A stretch of 10,445 bases of DNA from Candidatus Opitulatrix roisinitermitis (GCA_031288055.1 JAITSD010000063.1:1-10445); one strand, 5' to 3'. Positions 1 through 5,485 are shown, counted from the stretch's first letter. A program made the numbers and translations. The notes: generated by a model from the sequence alone, not told the origin.

Positions 1-108
1 GGCCATTTTGTGTTAGCCCAAAATCAAGGTTCGGTTGATTGGTTAACTGATGAGACTGGTGCCACAAAGGATAATGTGAAAATTGCTGGGCAGTGTGTGG
101 AAAACTAA
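1..108 (+). CDS. C-terminal end of an unidentified protein (5' truncated)
   Basis: Frame 1 is open from the first base of the window to a TAA at 106-108 and gives the last 35 residues of a protein, including WLTDETGATKDNVKIAGQ and ending in CVEN. The other two forward frames hit stops early, and the composition looks protein-like. I do not recognise the family, and 35 residues are too few to assign a domain. A hand count gives about 43% G+C, clearly higher than the neighbouring genes, but over too short a stretch to conclude transfer. The gene converges with the leftward membrane-protein gene ending at 196. The opposite strand is also open here, so the call rests on residue composition and frame. 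Confidence 0.5.
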   Translation, partial: GHFVLAQNQGSVDWLTDETGATKDNVKIAGQCVEN

Positions 109-195
109 GACTTTCGGAATATAATTAAGTTTAAAATTATGAAAATGAAAAATATGTAGTATTTAAGAGATTATTTATTTAAACAATTTCGAATT

Positions 196-939
196 TTAGT
201 AACCTAAGTCAACAGCTTGATGTTTGAGTTTTTTAAAGATTAGTTTATCGGCTAGACCTGTGGCATTGCCCTGAAATAGGAAAGCAAATAATGTACCAAT
301 TCCAAAGTTTTCTAAACTATGTGTTATAATCGCAGCTATAATAGCTATTATGGTTGGTGGAATATATGATACCCACATAGCTACACTAGCCCGACCCTTG
401 AAAAATTTAAAGCGCAGAATTTGCATAAGATCATCAGATGGATGTAAAACTAAATTAACTCTTTGGTATATAGAGATAGCAGTAGCGATTAATAAAACAC
501 CTATAAAATTAATTATTATCATTAAAATTATTGATCCCCAAGTATTTGCCATATAACCATTTAAAAAGTTTTCAAAAATATTAGCAAACCATTGTAAAAA
601 TAAAGAAAAGGGAATTAAAAATATAATATTCCCCGCAATTCTTTTCCAATCAAATTTTTTAATTAAAATAGCATTTAAAAAGGCGATTATTAAGCCGATT
701 AAAGCGAAAGCCCAAAATAGAGCTGTTTGATTATCTTTGCCTAAAATAGCATAACCTAAATTAGTTACACCAGCAGTCCAATATGCTGCTCCTAAAAAGG
801 CGGGTAGAACATGAGCTGAAGTAATAATAGTTAGAACATTACCTAGTGAATTAATTATTATAGAAAGAGCAAAATAAGCTATTGATTTTGTTATAGAAAT
901 AGTTCTTAAAGTTGGTGGTTGTATAGTGTTTTTAGTCAT
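196..939 (-). CDS. YczE/YitT-like integral membrane protein
   Basis: This 247-residue protein is strongly hydrophobic, with about six or seven membrane segments (roughly residues 18-40, 47-65, 72-93, 101-120, 135-156, 187-208 and possibly 212-228). It has a conserved-looking cytoplasmic loop at 158-182 (YQRVNLVLHPSDDL followed by RFKFFKG) and a short basic tail. The start of the domain (NSLGNVLTI, residues 30-38) and the loop fit my memory of the YczE/YyaS/YitT-type family, often labelled 'sugar-specific permease' in lactobacilli. No substrate is firmly established for these proteins. It lies 43 bp downstream of the dehydrogenase on the same strand, so the two are probably cotranscribed. I see no good Shine-Dalgarno before its ATG. 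It could take part in uptake of the dehydrogenase's substrate, but that is inference only. Confidence 0.6.
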   Translation of the reverse strand: MTKNTIQPPTLRTISITKSIAYFALSIIINSLGNVLTIITSAHVLPAFLGAAYWTAGVTNLGYAILGKDNQTALFWAFALIGLIIAFLNAILIKKFDWKRIAGNIIFLIPFSLFLQWFANIFENFLNGYMANTWGSIILMIIINFIGVLLIATAISIYQRVNLVLHPSDDLMQILRFKFFKGRASVAMWVSYIPPTIIAIIAAIITHSLENFGIGTLFAFLFQGNATGLADKLIFKKLKHQAVDLGY

Positions 940-982
940 ATTTTATTTATGGGTCTGAGTTAGTAATAATTTTATGATGAAA

Positions 983-1999
983 TTATTTATTTTCGCTGCC
1001 AATTTTAACCACCGCTTTAGAAACTACACCTAATTTGTCATTAACAAAGTCATCAACTGTTTCATAGTCCAACTCATGAGAAATTAGGGTTTCCACATTT
1101 AATTTATCCGATGACAGCAAAGCTACAGAGTCAACGAAAGTATATGGATTTATAAAAGACCCTTGAATAGTTAATTGTTTTTGAAAAACGCCATAAGTAC
1201 CCACTTTAAAAGTATCATTTGGTTTACCAACCCCAAACATTAGTACCTGTGCACCTCTAGCAGCAGCTTTTATAGCTTGTTCTTGAGTAATTGGCATACC
1301 AACAGCTTCAATAACTATATCATAATTAGCTTCAGGAATTAAGCCACCTTTAGAGGTATTAAAAGTTTTATTAACTCCAAATTTTGTTTTGTTTAATTCC
1401 AACTTTTCATCTATTATGCCAGCTAAGTCAACATGGTAAATGCCATAGGCTTGTAAAATTTGGACAAATAGTTGTCCCATAAATCCATCGCCAATTATTA
1501 AAGCTTTTTGCCAAGCAGCTAATTTGAGTAACTGAATGCCATGAACGGCACAAGATATTGGTTCTATAATAGCGGCGGTTTTTAAACTGACATTGTCTGG
1601 AATAGGATAAACTACTGAGGCGGGAGCTGAAAAATATTCTGCAAAGCCGCCGTTTCTAGTTACGCCAACAGCCGACAGGTTTTGGCAAAGTTCTGGTCGT
1701 TTTGTGCGGCAATATCTGCATTGTCCGCAGTAAATATTGGGGTCTACGCTGACTCTATCTCCAATTTTTACATTAGTCACCTTAGTGCCAATTTCTGCTA
1801 CTACACCAGAGTTCTCGTGACCTAAAACAATTGGTGGTATAGCCTTGGCGGAACCGGGTAAGCCAGAGTATAAAGCATGGTCAGTGCCACAAATTCCAGC
1901 ATAAGCTGTTTTGATAAGAACTTCTTTATTAGACAATTTTGGCTTATCGACTTCCAAAACTTCTAATTTTTTTACATCAGTTAGGACTAGGGCTTTCAT
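983..1999 (-). CDS. Zinc-dependent medium-chain alcohol/polyol dehydrogenase
   Basis: This 338-residue protein has the full medium-chain dehydrogenase/reductase layout. The GroES-like catalytic domain has probable catalytic zinc ligands Cys37 (CGTD), His61-Glu62 (GHE) and Glu146 (EP). The structural zinc site is Cys91, 94, 97 and 105. The Rossmann fold has a GDGFMG nucleotide loop at 170-175. Asp197 lies near the end of the second beta strand and suggests NAD rather than NADP. The family oxidises alcohols or polyols such as sorbitol, iditol, threonine or butanediol, and the sequence alone does not fix the substrate. The length is normal. The ATG at 1999 is supported by an AAGGAG Shine-Dalgarno seven bases upstream and a strong promoter beyond it. 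It heads a leftward pair with the YczE-like protein and is divergent from rpe. Confidence 0.9.
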   Translation of the reverse strand: MKALVLTDVKKLEVLEVDKPKLSNKEVLIKTAYAGICGTDHALYSGLPGSAKAIPPIVLGHENSGVVAEIGTKVTNVKIGDRVSVDPNIYCGQCRYCRTKRPELCQNLSAVGVTRNGGFAEYFSAPASVVYPIPDNVSLKTAAIIEPISCAVHGIQLLKLAAWQKALIIGDGFMGQLFVQILQAYGIYHVDLAGIIDEKLELNKTKFGVNKTFNTSKGGLIPEANYDIVIEAVGMPITQEQAIKAAARGAQVLMFGVGKPNDTFKVGTYGVFQKQLTIQGSFINPYTFVDSVALLSSDKLNVETLISHELDYETVDDFVNDKLGVVSKAVVKIGSENK

Positions 2000-2006
2000 A
2001 TTTTAA

Positions 2007-2012
2007 CTCCTT
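2007..2012 (-). promoter_or_regulatory. Ribosome binding site of the dehydrogenase gene
   Basis: The minus strand reads AAGGAG seven bases before the ATG at 1999. It is one of the few textbook Shine-Dalgarno sequences in the window and decides the start codon. Confidence 0.8.
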
Positions 2013-2044
2013 ATACCTCAATATTTTTTCGCCAATTAATTAAA

Positions 2045-2053
2045 ATTATATCA
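2045..2053 (-). promoter_or_regulatory. Extended -10 promoter of the dehydrogenase/membrane-protein pair
   Basis: The minus strand reads TGATATAAT, that is TG-N-TATAAT, a perfect extended -10 element with the hexamer at 2050-2045. Transcription would start near 2038, leaving a leader of about 38 bases with the AAGGAG site in it. No good -35 hexamer is visible at the expected place (about 2068-2073), which is tolerated in extended -10 promoters. Confidence 0.6.
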
Positions 2054-2075
2054 TAAGTAATTAAAATGATATCAT
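2045..2075. repeat. Two spaced half-site-like repeats in the divergent spacer (possible operator)
   Basis: ATTATATCAT (2045-2054) and ATGATATCAT (2066-2075) differ at one base and are 21 bp apart, about two helical turns. The second copy is a perfect 10-bp palindrome. The first overlaps the -10 of the leftward promoter, and the second sits just before the putative -10 of rpe. A shared regulator of both directions is possible but unproven in such AT-rich DNA. Confidence 0.3.
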
Positions 2076-2077
2076 GG

Positions 2078-2083
2078 TAAGAT
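2078..2083 (+). promoter_or_regulatory. Possible leaderless -10 element of rpe
   Basis: TAAGAT fits the actinobacterial -10 pattern TANNNT and lies exactly six bases before the ATG at 2090, so transcription would begin at the start codon. There is no clear Shine-Dalgarno before rpe. No convincing -35 is seen. Confidence 0.35.
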
Positions 2084-2089
2084 AAAGTT

Positions 2090-2758
2090 ATGTCTCAAAT
2101 AGCTATAGCACCCAGCATTTTATCATGTGATTTTACTAATGTAGCTTCGGAATTACAATCTATTATTTCGGCTGATTGGGTGCATATAGATGTTATGGAT
2201 TATAAATTTGTACCCAATTTAACTTTTGGCGGACCGGTTGCAGAACAATATATTAAAGCTAATCCTATAAAGTCAGATGTTCATTTGATGATAGACAATC
2301 CAGATAGATGGGCTCTTGATTATGCTAAAATGGGTGCTAATTCAGTTACTTTTCATAATTTAGCAGTTTCGGCTCCTGTTAGATTAGCTAGGGCTTTAAA
2401 AGAATTAGGTTGCCAAGCAGCTATTGCTTTGAGACCAGCTGAACCAGTTGAGCCATTATTTGATATTCTGGATGAATTCGATATGGTTTTGATTATGACT
2501 GTGGAACCGGGCTTTGGAGGTCAAAAGTTTTTAGCTAATCAAATGAATAAAGTTCGTAGATTAAGAGATTTTATTGTTAAAAATAATTTGTCAACCCAAA
2601 TAGAAGTAGATGGCGGTATAACTAGCCAAAATGTTCATCTGGCTGCTGCCGCAGGTGCTAATATTTTTGTGGCAGGTTCGGCAGTTTTTAATGCTAAAAA
2701 TCGTGCAGATGAAATTGCTTTGATTCGTCAGAATGCCACTAAAGCCTATGGATATTAA
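2090..2758 (+). CDS. rpe: Ribulose-phosphate 3-epimerase
   Basis: This 222-residue TIM-barrel enzyme interconverts D-ribulose 5-phosphate and D-xylulose 5-phosphate in the pentose phosphate pathway. The family signatures are complete. Ser9 lies in the first strand (APSILSCDF). The metal and catalytic residues His32 and Asp34 are in HIDVMDYKFVPNLTFG, His65 is in DVHLM, and the catalytic Asp174 is in VDGGI. The flexible loop TVEPGFGGQKF is at 137-147 and the phosphate-binding GSAVF at 196-200. The usual Gly of VMDG is Tyr38, a position that varies in the family. The length is typical. An in-frame stop shortly upstream fixes the ATG at 2090, which has no convincing Shine-Dalgarno. It heads an operon with the phosphatidyltransferase gene 27 bp downstream. 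Confidence 0.97.
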   Translation: MSQIAIAPSILSCDFTNVASELQSIISADWVHIDVMDYKFVPNLTFGGPVAEQYIKANPIKSDVHLMIDNPDRWALDYAKMGANSVTFHNLAVSAPVRLARALKELGCQAAIALRPAEPVEPLFDILDEFDMVLIMTVEPGFGGQKFLANQMNKVRRLRDFIVKNNLSTQIEVDGGITSQNVHLAAAAGANIFVAGSAVFNAKNRADEIALIRQNATKAYGY

Positions 2759-2785
2759 TATAAATAGGTAAAGGGCTAATTAGAA

Positions 2786-3379
2786 TTGAACAATTATAAG
2801 ATTTGGACTGTTCCTAATTTAATTAGTTTTTTACGCATTTTAGCAACAATACCTTTATGTTATTTTATTATAACAAAACAAAATTTATTAGTTTTGTTAT
2901 TAGTTATAATAAGCGGTTTGTCAGATTGGCTGGATGGCCAAATAGCTCGTCGCTTTAATCAAATTAGTAAATTAGGGCAAGCTTTGGATCCTATTGCAGA
3001 TAGAATGTATATTTTATGTTTAATTTTGTTTTTGGTTTTTAGTGATGATTTACCTTTCTGGATTTTGTTAATTTTATTTATTAGAGAATTGGCGATGTTT
3101 GTTTTGCAACTTTGGTTTTCGTCTTTTGAAGTGGGTGCTATACCAGTTAATTATTTAGGGAAAACTTCCACAGCTCTTTTATTATATTCCTTACCAATTA
3201 TTTATTTAGCAAAAATAATTGACACTAATTATAGATTTATTTGGTGTTTTGGCTGGGCTGTAGCCATTTGGGGAATTGTTTTACATATTTTAGCTGCTTT
3301 GTACTATTTTTATGTGGCTTTTAAATATGTCAAAATAATAGTTAATAAAAATAATATTAAAACTTATCATCGCCAGTAA
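2786..3379 (+). CDS. CDP-alcohol phosphatidyltransferase (PgsA/cardiolipin-synthase type)
   Basis: This 197-residue integral membrane enzyme has the complete CDP-alcohol phosphotransferase signature D-x2-DG-x2-AR-x8-G-x3-D-x3-D: Asp47, Asp50-Gly51, Ala54-Arg55, Gly64, Asp68 and Asp72. The acidic residues hold the catalytic metals that transfer a phosphatidyl group from CDP-diacylglycerol to an alcohol. About six hydrophobic segments span the rest, followed by a basic tail. The acceptor, glycerol 3-phosphate or phosphatidylglycerol, cannot be told from sequence alone. In Mycobacterium a PgsA-like gene (Rv1822) also lies just upstream of garA, so position supports the family. The start is a TTG at 2786, because an in-frame TAG lies directly before it. 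AAAGGG at 2770-2775 is the likely ribosome site. Confidence 0.9.
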   Translation: MNNYKIWTVPNLISFLRILATIPLCYFIITKQNLLVLLLVIISGLSDWLDGQIARRFNQISKLGQALDPIADRMYILCLILFLVFSDDLPFWILLILFIRELAMFVLQLWFSSFEVGAIPVNYLGKTSTALLLYSLPIIYLAKIIDTNYRFIWCFGWAVAIWGIVLHILAALYYFYVAFKYVKIIVNKNNIKTYHRQ

Positions 3380-3380
3380 G

Positions 3381-3421
3381 TAAGGGCATTCAATTAAGGG
3401 CATTTAATAAGGTTATTTTAA
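3381..3421 (+). repeat. 14-bp tandem repeat, about three copies
   Basis: TAAGGGCATTCAAT (3381-3394) is followed directly by TAAGGGCATTTAAT (3395-3408), with 13 of 14 bases identical. A degenerate third copy, TAAGGTTATTTTAA, starts at 3408 and shares one base with the second. The repeats fill the spacer between the phosphatidyltransferase and FHA genes. No function is evident; they could bind a regulator or be slippage products. Confidence 0.6.
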
Positions 3422-3464
3422 AATTAATATTGATTATTTAAAAATAGTATAGACTAATATTATT

Positions 3465-3890
3465 ATGAGCATACCTGATATAAATGATTACACATCTATA
3501 GGTATTCCTAAATCTGGGATATCTCAAACTGATGAATTATTTGTTTTATCGGCTGAGGAACTTGAAATTATTTCAAAATTGGAACCCAATACAGCTCTTT
3601 TAATTGAACATAAAGACGAGCATATAAATGCTAGATATTTGTTGAATACTAATATCACCTTAATAGGACGAAATGAGTCAGCTGATATTTTATTGGATGA
3701 TAATACAATTTCTAGAAAACATGCTGAAATTATTCGTTTATCAGATGGTTGGGAAATAAAGGATTTAGCTTCCTTAAACGGTACATATTTAAATGGCGAA
3801 CGAATAGAAAATATTGTTAGAATAAATAGTGGCGATAAAATTATGATTGGTAAGTTTCATTTAATTTTTTTCACAGATAAGCATAAATAA
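3465..3890 (+). CDS. FHA-domain regulator, GarA/OdhI-like
   Basis: This 141-residue cytosolic protein has an N-terminal tail of about 40 residues and one forkhead-associated domain. The phosphothreonine-binding residues are present: Gly68-Arg69, Ser83-Arg-Lys-His86 and Ser103-Leu-Asn-Gly-Thr107. It ends in IGKFHLIFFT, as GarA/OdhI do. In mycobacteria and corynebacteria this protein, once phosphorylated on a threonine in an ETTS-like motif, folds on itself and stops inhibiting 2-oxoglutarate dehydrogenase and glutamate enzymes. That motif is not visible here; Thr10 and Thr22 are the only tail threonines. The role is therefore probably related but may differ. Position upstream of an Rv1830-type MerR gene matches the actinobacterial cluster. 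The ATG at 3465 lacks a Shine-Dalgarno, and TAGACT at 3450-3455 could be a -10 element giving a very short leader. Confidence 0.88.
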   Translation: MSIPDINDYTSIGIPKSGISQTDELFVLSAEELEIISKLEPNTALLIEHKDEHINARYLLNTNITLIGRNESADILLDDNTISRKHAEIIRLSDGWEIKDLASLNGTYLNGERIENIVRINSGDKIMIGKFHLIFFTDKHK

Positions 3891-3899
3891 AGTATTATT

Positions 3900-3920
3900 A
3901 TTTTAAGTAAGTAAAATTTT
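3900..3920 (+). terminator. Weak AT-only hairpin after the FHA gene
   Basis: ATTTTA (3900-3905) pairs with TAAAAT (3912-3917) around a six-base loop and is followed by three T. It lies just after the stop at 3890. The stem has no G-C pairs, so termination would be inefficient at best. Confidence 0.2.
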
Positions 3921-3929
3921 AAATCAAAC

Positions 3930-3951
3930 TTTTACAAATATTTTACAATAA
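3930..3951 (+). repeat. 11-bp direct repeat upstream of the MerR-like gene
   Basis: TTTTACAAATA (3930-3940) is followed directly by TTTTACAATAA (3941-3951), with nine of eleven bases identical. The period of one helical turn, 65 bp before the regulator's start, would suit a binding site, perhaps for autoregulation. This is speculation from position alone. Confidence 0.35.
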
Positions 3952-3965
3952 AACTGGGTGTTAGC

Positions 3966-3994
3966 TTTGGTTAAATGTTAATCTGTATTATAGT
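3966..3994 (+). promoter_or_regulatory. Possible promoter of the MerR-like gene
   Basis: TTTGGT (3966-3971), a 17-bp spacer and TATAGT (3989-3994) form a weak sigma-70-like pair about 20 bases before the ATG at 4016. GAGG at 4007-4010 is the likely ribosome site. Confidence 0.3.
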
Positions 3995-4015
3995 TAAAAA
4001 TCAAACGAGGTATAA

Positions 4016-4570
4016 ATGAAATTTAGAAATTATCAAATTGACAGTTTAAAACAAGGAGAGTTATTCGCTCTAGCTGATCCTTTTGAGAAAATGGCCAATG
4101 TGGGGTATAAAGGACCGCAAGTTTGCCAAGCTGTTGGTATAACTTTTAGGCAATTAGATTATTGGACTACAACAGGATTAGTTACACCATCAATTAGAGT
4201 TTCGCATAAATCGGGTGTTCATAGATTGTACAGTTTTAAAGATATAGTGTTTATTAAATTAGTTGCTAAAATTACCGGTGATTTAGGTATTTCCTTGCAA
4301 AAAGTTAGAACTGCTATAAATAAAATGAAAAATGAGTTTGAATCTTTAAAAGATGCTACCATTGTATCTGACGGAACATCAGTTTATGCTTGCCGCTCTA
4401 AAGAGGAAGTTTATGATATATTACGAGGTGGACAAGGAGTCTTTTCTATAACTTTAGACGGCATTTTCCAAGATGTTGAGTTATCATTAGCTAATATTAA
4501 AACAGTTGATTTTAATAGCGATTTACAACTTGACGAATTTTCTAAAGCCAGACAAGTCGCTTTAGGATAA
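4016..4570 (+). CDS. MerR-family transcriptional regulator of the Rv1830 type
   Basis: This 184-residue protein has a MerR winged-helix DNA-binding domain at about residues 28-105. It includes GYKGPQVCQAVGI (30-42), RQLDYWTTTGLVTPSIR (45-61) and RLYSFKDI (70-77). The C-terminal part carries VSDGTSVYAC (117-126) and LRGGQGVFSI (136-145), which closely match mycobacterial Rv1830 as I remember it. It has no metal-binding cysteine array of the classical MerR sensors. Rv1830-type proteins have been linked to control of cell division and growth in mycobacteria; the target genes here are unknown. It lies 125 bp after the FHA gene, the neighbour expected from the actinobacterial cluster, but the second MerR gene (Rv1828/FtsR) and the DUF151 gene usually between them are missing. 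GAGG at 4007-4010 supports the ATG. Confidence 0.9.
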   Translation: MKFRNYQIDSLKQGELFALADPFEKMANVGYKGPQVCQAVGITFRQLDYWTTTGLVTPSIRVSHKSGVHRLYSFKDIVFIKLVAKITGDLGISLQKVRTAINKMKNEFESLKDATIVSDGTSVYACRSKEEVYDILRGGQGVFSITLDGIFQDVELSLANIKTVDFNSDLQLDEFSKARQVALG

Positions 4571-4579
4571 ATACTTAAC

Positions 4580-4610
4580 ACTTTGGAAGTAGGCGTTCCA
4601 AGTAAGTTTT
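4580..4610 (+). terminator. Rho-independent-type terminator after the MerR-like gene
   Basis: ACTTTGGAA (4580-4588) pairs with TTCCAAGT (4596-4603) with one bulged T, giving an eight-pair stem with a seven-base loop. It is followed by AAGTTTT. It starts nine bases after the stop codon. The T-run is short, so strength is uncertain. Confidence 0.5.
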
Positions 4611-4634
4611 CAACATTTAAAAATTAACTTTGAC

Positions 4635-4663
4635 TTATTAATTTTATTATGTGAAGCTATATA
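4635..4663 (+). promoter_or_regulatory. Possible promoter of the ssb-like gene
   Basis: TATATA at 4658-4663 could be a -10 element with TTATTA (4635-4640) as a weak -35 at 17 bp. GAAAGG at 4684-4689, ten bases before the ATG, is the likely ribosome site. A TTGACA at 4668-4673 is striking, but its matching -10 would lie almost on the start codon, so the promoter assignment is uncertain. Confidence 0.25.
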
Positions 4664-4699
4664 GGTATTGACAAATATAGAAAGAAAGGTTAAAGTACT

Positions 4700-5185
4700 A
4701 TGAGTAATACATTAAAAATAATGGCTGAAGGGTTTGTTGGAGACGATCCAAAATATTATGCCGGTGAAAAAGATGGCAAAAATTATGTTAATTTCTCTAT
4801 AGCCCACACTGATAGATATAAAGATAATCAAAATGGTAATTGGGTGGAGGGCAAAACTACATGGTTGAAAGTTAAAGCATGGGGCAATCTGGCAGACAAT
4901 GTGGCGAATTCGGTTTACAAATCAGATCCTGTGTCAGTTGAAGGCAGGTTTATGGTGGAAGAATACACCGATAAGGAAAATAAACTCCATAAAATACCGA
5001 CAATTCATGCTAATAAGGTTTTATTTAATATGGATAAAGGAGTTTGTACTTTTAGGCGTATACCAAGTCAAAATCACAATAATTCATTATTAGAAAATGA
5101 TGGTTTGCCATCTGTGGTTAATGAGTCAATTAAAGTAGACCAAAATTTAGATAAAAAAATTAATAAAACAAAGACAAAAAAGTAA
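4700..5185 (+). CDS. Single-stranded DNA-binding protein paralogue without acidic tail
   Basis: This 161-residue protein has one OB-fold domain at about residues 4-112. Conserved SSB features include VNFSIAHTDRY (30-40), WLKVKAWGNLADNVA (55-69) and SVEGRFMVEEYTDKE (79-93). It would bind single-stranded DNA, probably as a tetramer. The remaining 50 residues are a hydrophilic tail that ends in KINKTKTKK. The usual acidic tip (DDDIPF or similar), which recruits replication and repair proteins, is absent. That suits an SsbB-like paralogue, as actinobacteria often have two, rather than the essential replication SSB. It lies apart from the rpsF-rpsR-rplI genes that usually flank the main ssb. It stands alone between a terminator and a convergent tRNA gene. 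A small effect of frame or sequence error on the tail cannot be excluded. Confidence 0.85.
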   Translation: MSNTLKIMAEGFVGDDPKYYAGEKDGKNYVNFSIAHTDRYKDNQNGNWVEGKTTWLKVKAWGNLADNVANSVYKSDPVSVEGRFMVEEYTDKENKLHKIPTIHANKVLFNMDKGVCTFRRIPSQNHNNSLLENDGLPSVVNESIKVDQNLDKKINKTKTKK

Positions 5186-5193
5186 TTTGTCCC

Positions 5194-5227
5194 TTAGTTT
5201 AAAAAATATTAATTTTAAAAAAACTAA
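5194..5227 (+). terminator. Weak AT-rich hairpin after the ssb-like gene
   Basis: TTAGTTT (5194-5200) and AAACTAA (5221-5227) form a seven-pair stem around a 20-base AT-only loop, nine bases after the stop. There is no T-run, so it is only a candidate; the larger inverted repeat that follows may do the work. Confidence 0.25.
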
Positions 5228-5233
5228 ATAATA

Positions 5234-5357
5234 AAACTTCTTTTGCTGTATTGTGAACGAATCTAATTAGTCAAAATAACTTTTTTAGCAGTTTTGGTTA
5301 TTTTTTGGTCATAAATTAAGACTAAATTAGAATCCAATGACAATATAGCAAAAGTTT
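5234..5357. repeat. Long imperfect inverted repeat, 124 nt, between convergent genes
   Basis: The arms fold into one long hairpin. AAAC (5234-5237) pairs with 5354-5357. A 14-pair stem joins 5241-5254 to 5340-5353, with one G-T pair if read as RNA. After an internal loop (5255-5261 against 5332-5339), 5262-5268 pairs with 5325-5331. Then 5269-5272 pairs with 5320-5323 past a single bulged A, and an inner hairpin joins 5273-5280 to 5297-5304. It fills the space between the ssb-like gene and the 3' end of the tRNA. It could be a bidirectional terminator, a structured RNA, or the decayed terminal repeats of a small mobile element. No target-site duplication is evident. Confidence 0.6.
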
Positions 5358-5361
5358 AAAG

Positions 5362-5435
5362 CGCCCATAACATGATTCGAACATGCGACCTTCCCCTTAG
5401 GAGGGGGACACTCTATCCTGCTGAGCTATATGGGC
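5362..5435 (-). tRNA. tRNA-Arg (anticodon CCU)
   Basis: The minus strand gives a complete 74-base cloverleaf. The acceptor GCCCATA pairs with TATGGGC, and the discriminator is G. The D stem is GCTC/GAGT with loop AGCAGGATA. The anticodon stem TCCCC/GGGGA has loop CTCCTAA. The T arm is GCATG-TTCGAAT-CATGT. The anticodon CCT (5401-5399) reads the arginine codon AGG. The 3' CCA is not encoded, as is usual in actinobacteria. AGG is used in the window, for example twice in the RLNRSHG motif of pyruvate kinase. Confidence 0.95.
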
Positions 5436-5452
5436 TCTATTTTTCAGTTTAC

Positions 5453-5481
5453 AGTATATTTTATGATATAATAATGGTAAA
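5453..5481 (-). promoter_or_regulatory. Promoter of the tRNA-Arg gene
   Basis: The minus strand reads TTTACC (5481-5476), a 17-bp spacer and TATACT (5458-5453), a good sigma-70-like pair. Transcription would start about ten bases before the mature 5' end at 5435. Its -35 side lies next to the -10 of the rightward promoter. Confidence 0.5.
5464..5472 (+). promoter_or_regulatory. Extended -10 promoter reading toward the glycogen synthase gene
   Basis: TGATATAAT is a perfect extended -10 element, TATAAT at 5467-5472, with start near 5479 and a leader of about 76 bases. The surrounding 12 bases TTATGATATAAT are identical to those at the dehydrogenase promoter on the other strand. It lies inside the tRNA promoter's spacer region, so the two polymerases would compete. 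A second, start-proximal promoter for the same gene is possible. Confidence 0.5.
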
Positions 5482-5485
5482 TTAT

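Noticed and set aside
350..556. Open frame of 68 codons on the plus strand
   Set aside because: It lies wholly inside the membrane-protein gene on the other strand, has no recognisable domain and no ribosome site.
4668..4696. TTGACA-N17-TAAAGT as the ssb promoter
   Set aside because: The hexamers are good, but transcription would start inside the coding region, about three bases after the A of the ATG, while a normal ribosome site lies at 4684-4689. It is probably coincidental or misaligned.
4899..5093. Open frame of 64 codons in another frame of the ssb-like gene
   Set aside because: It is a shadow of the OB-fold coding region, and its residue composition is unlike a real protein.
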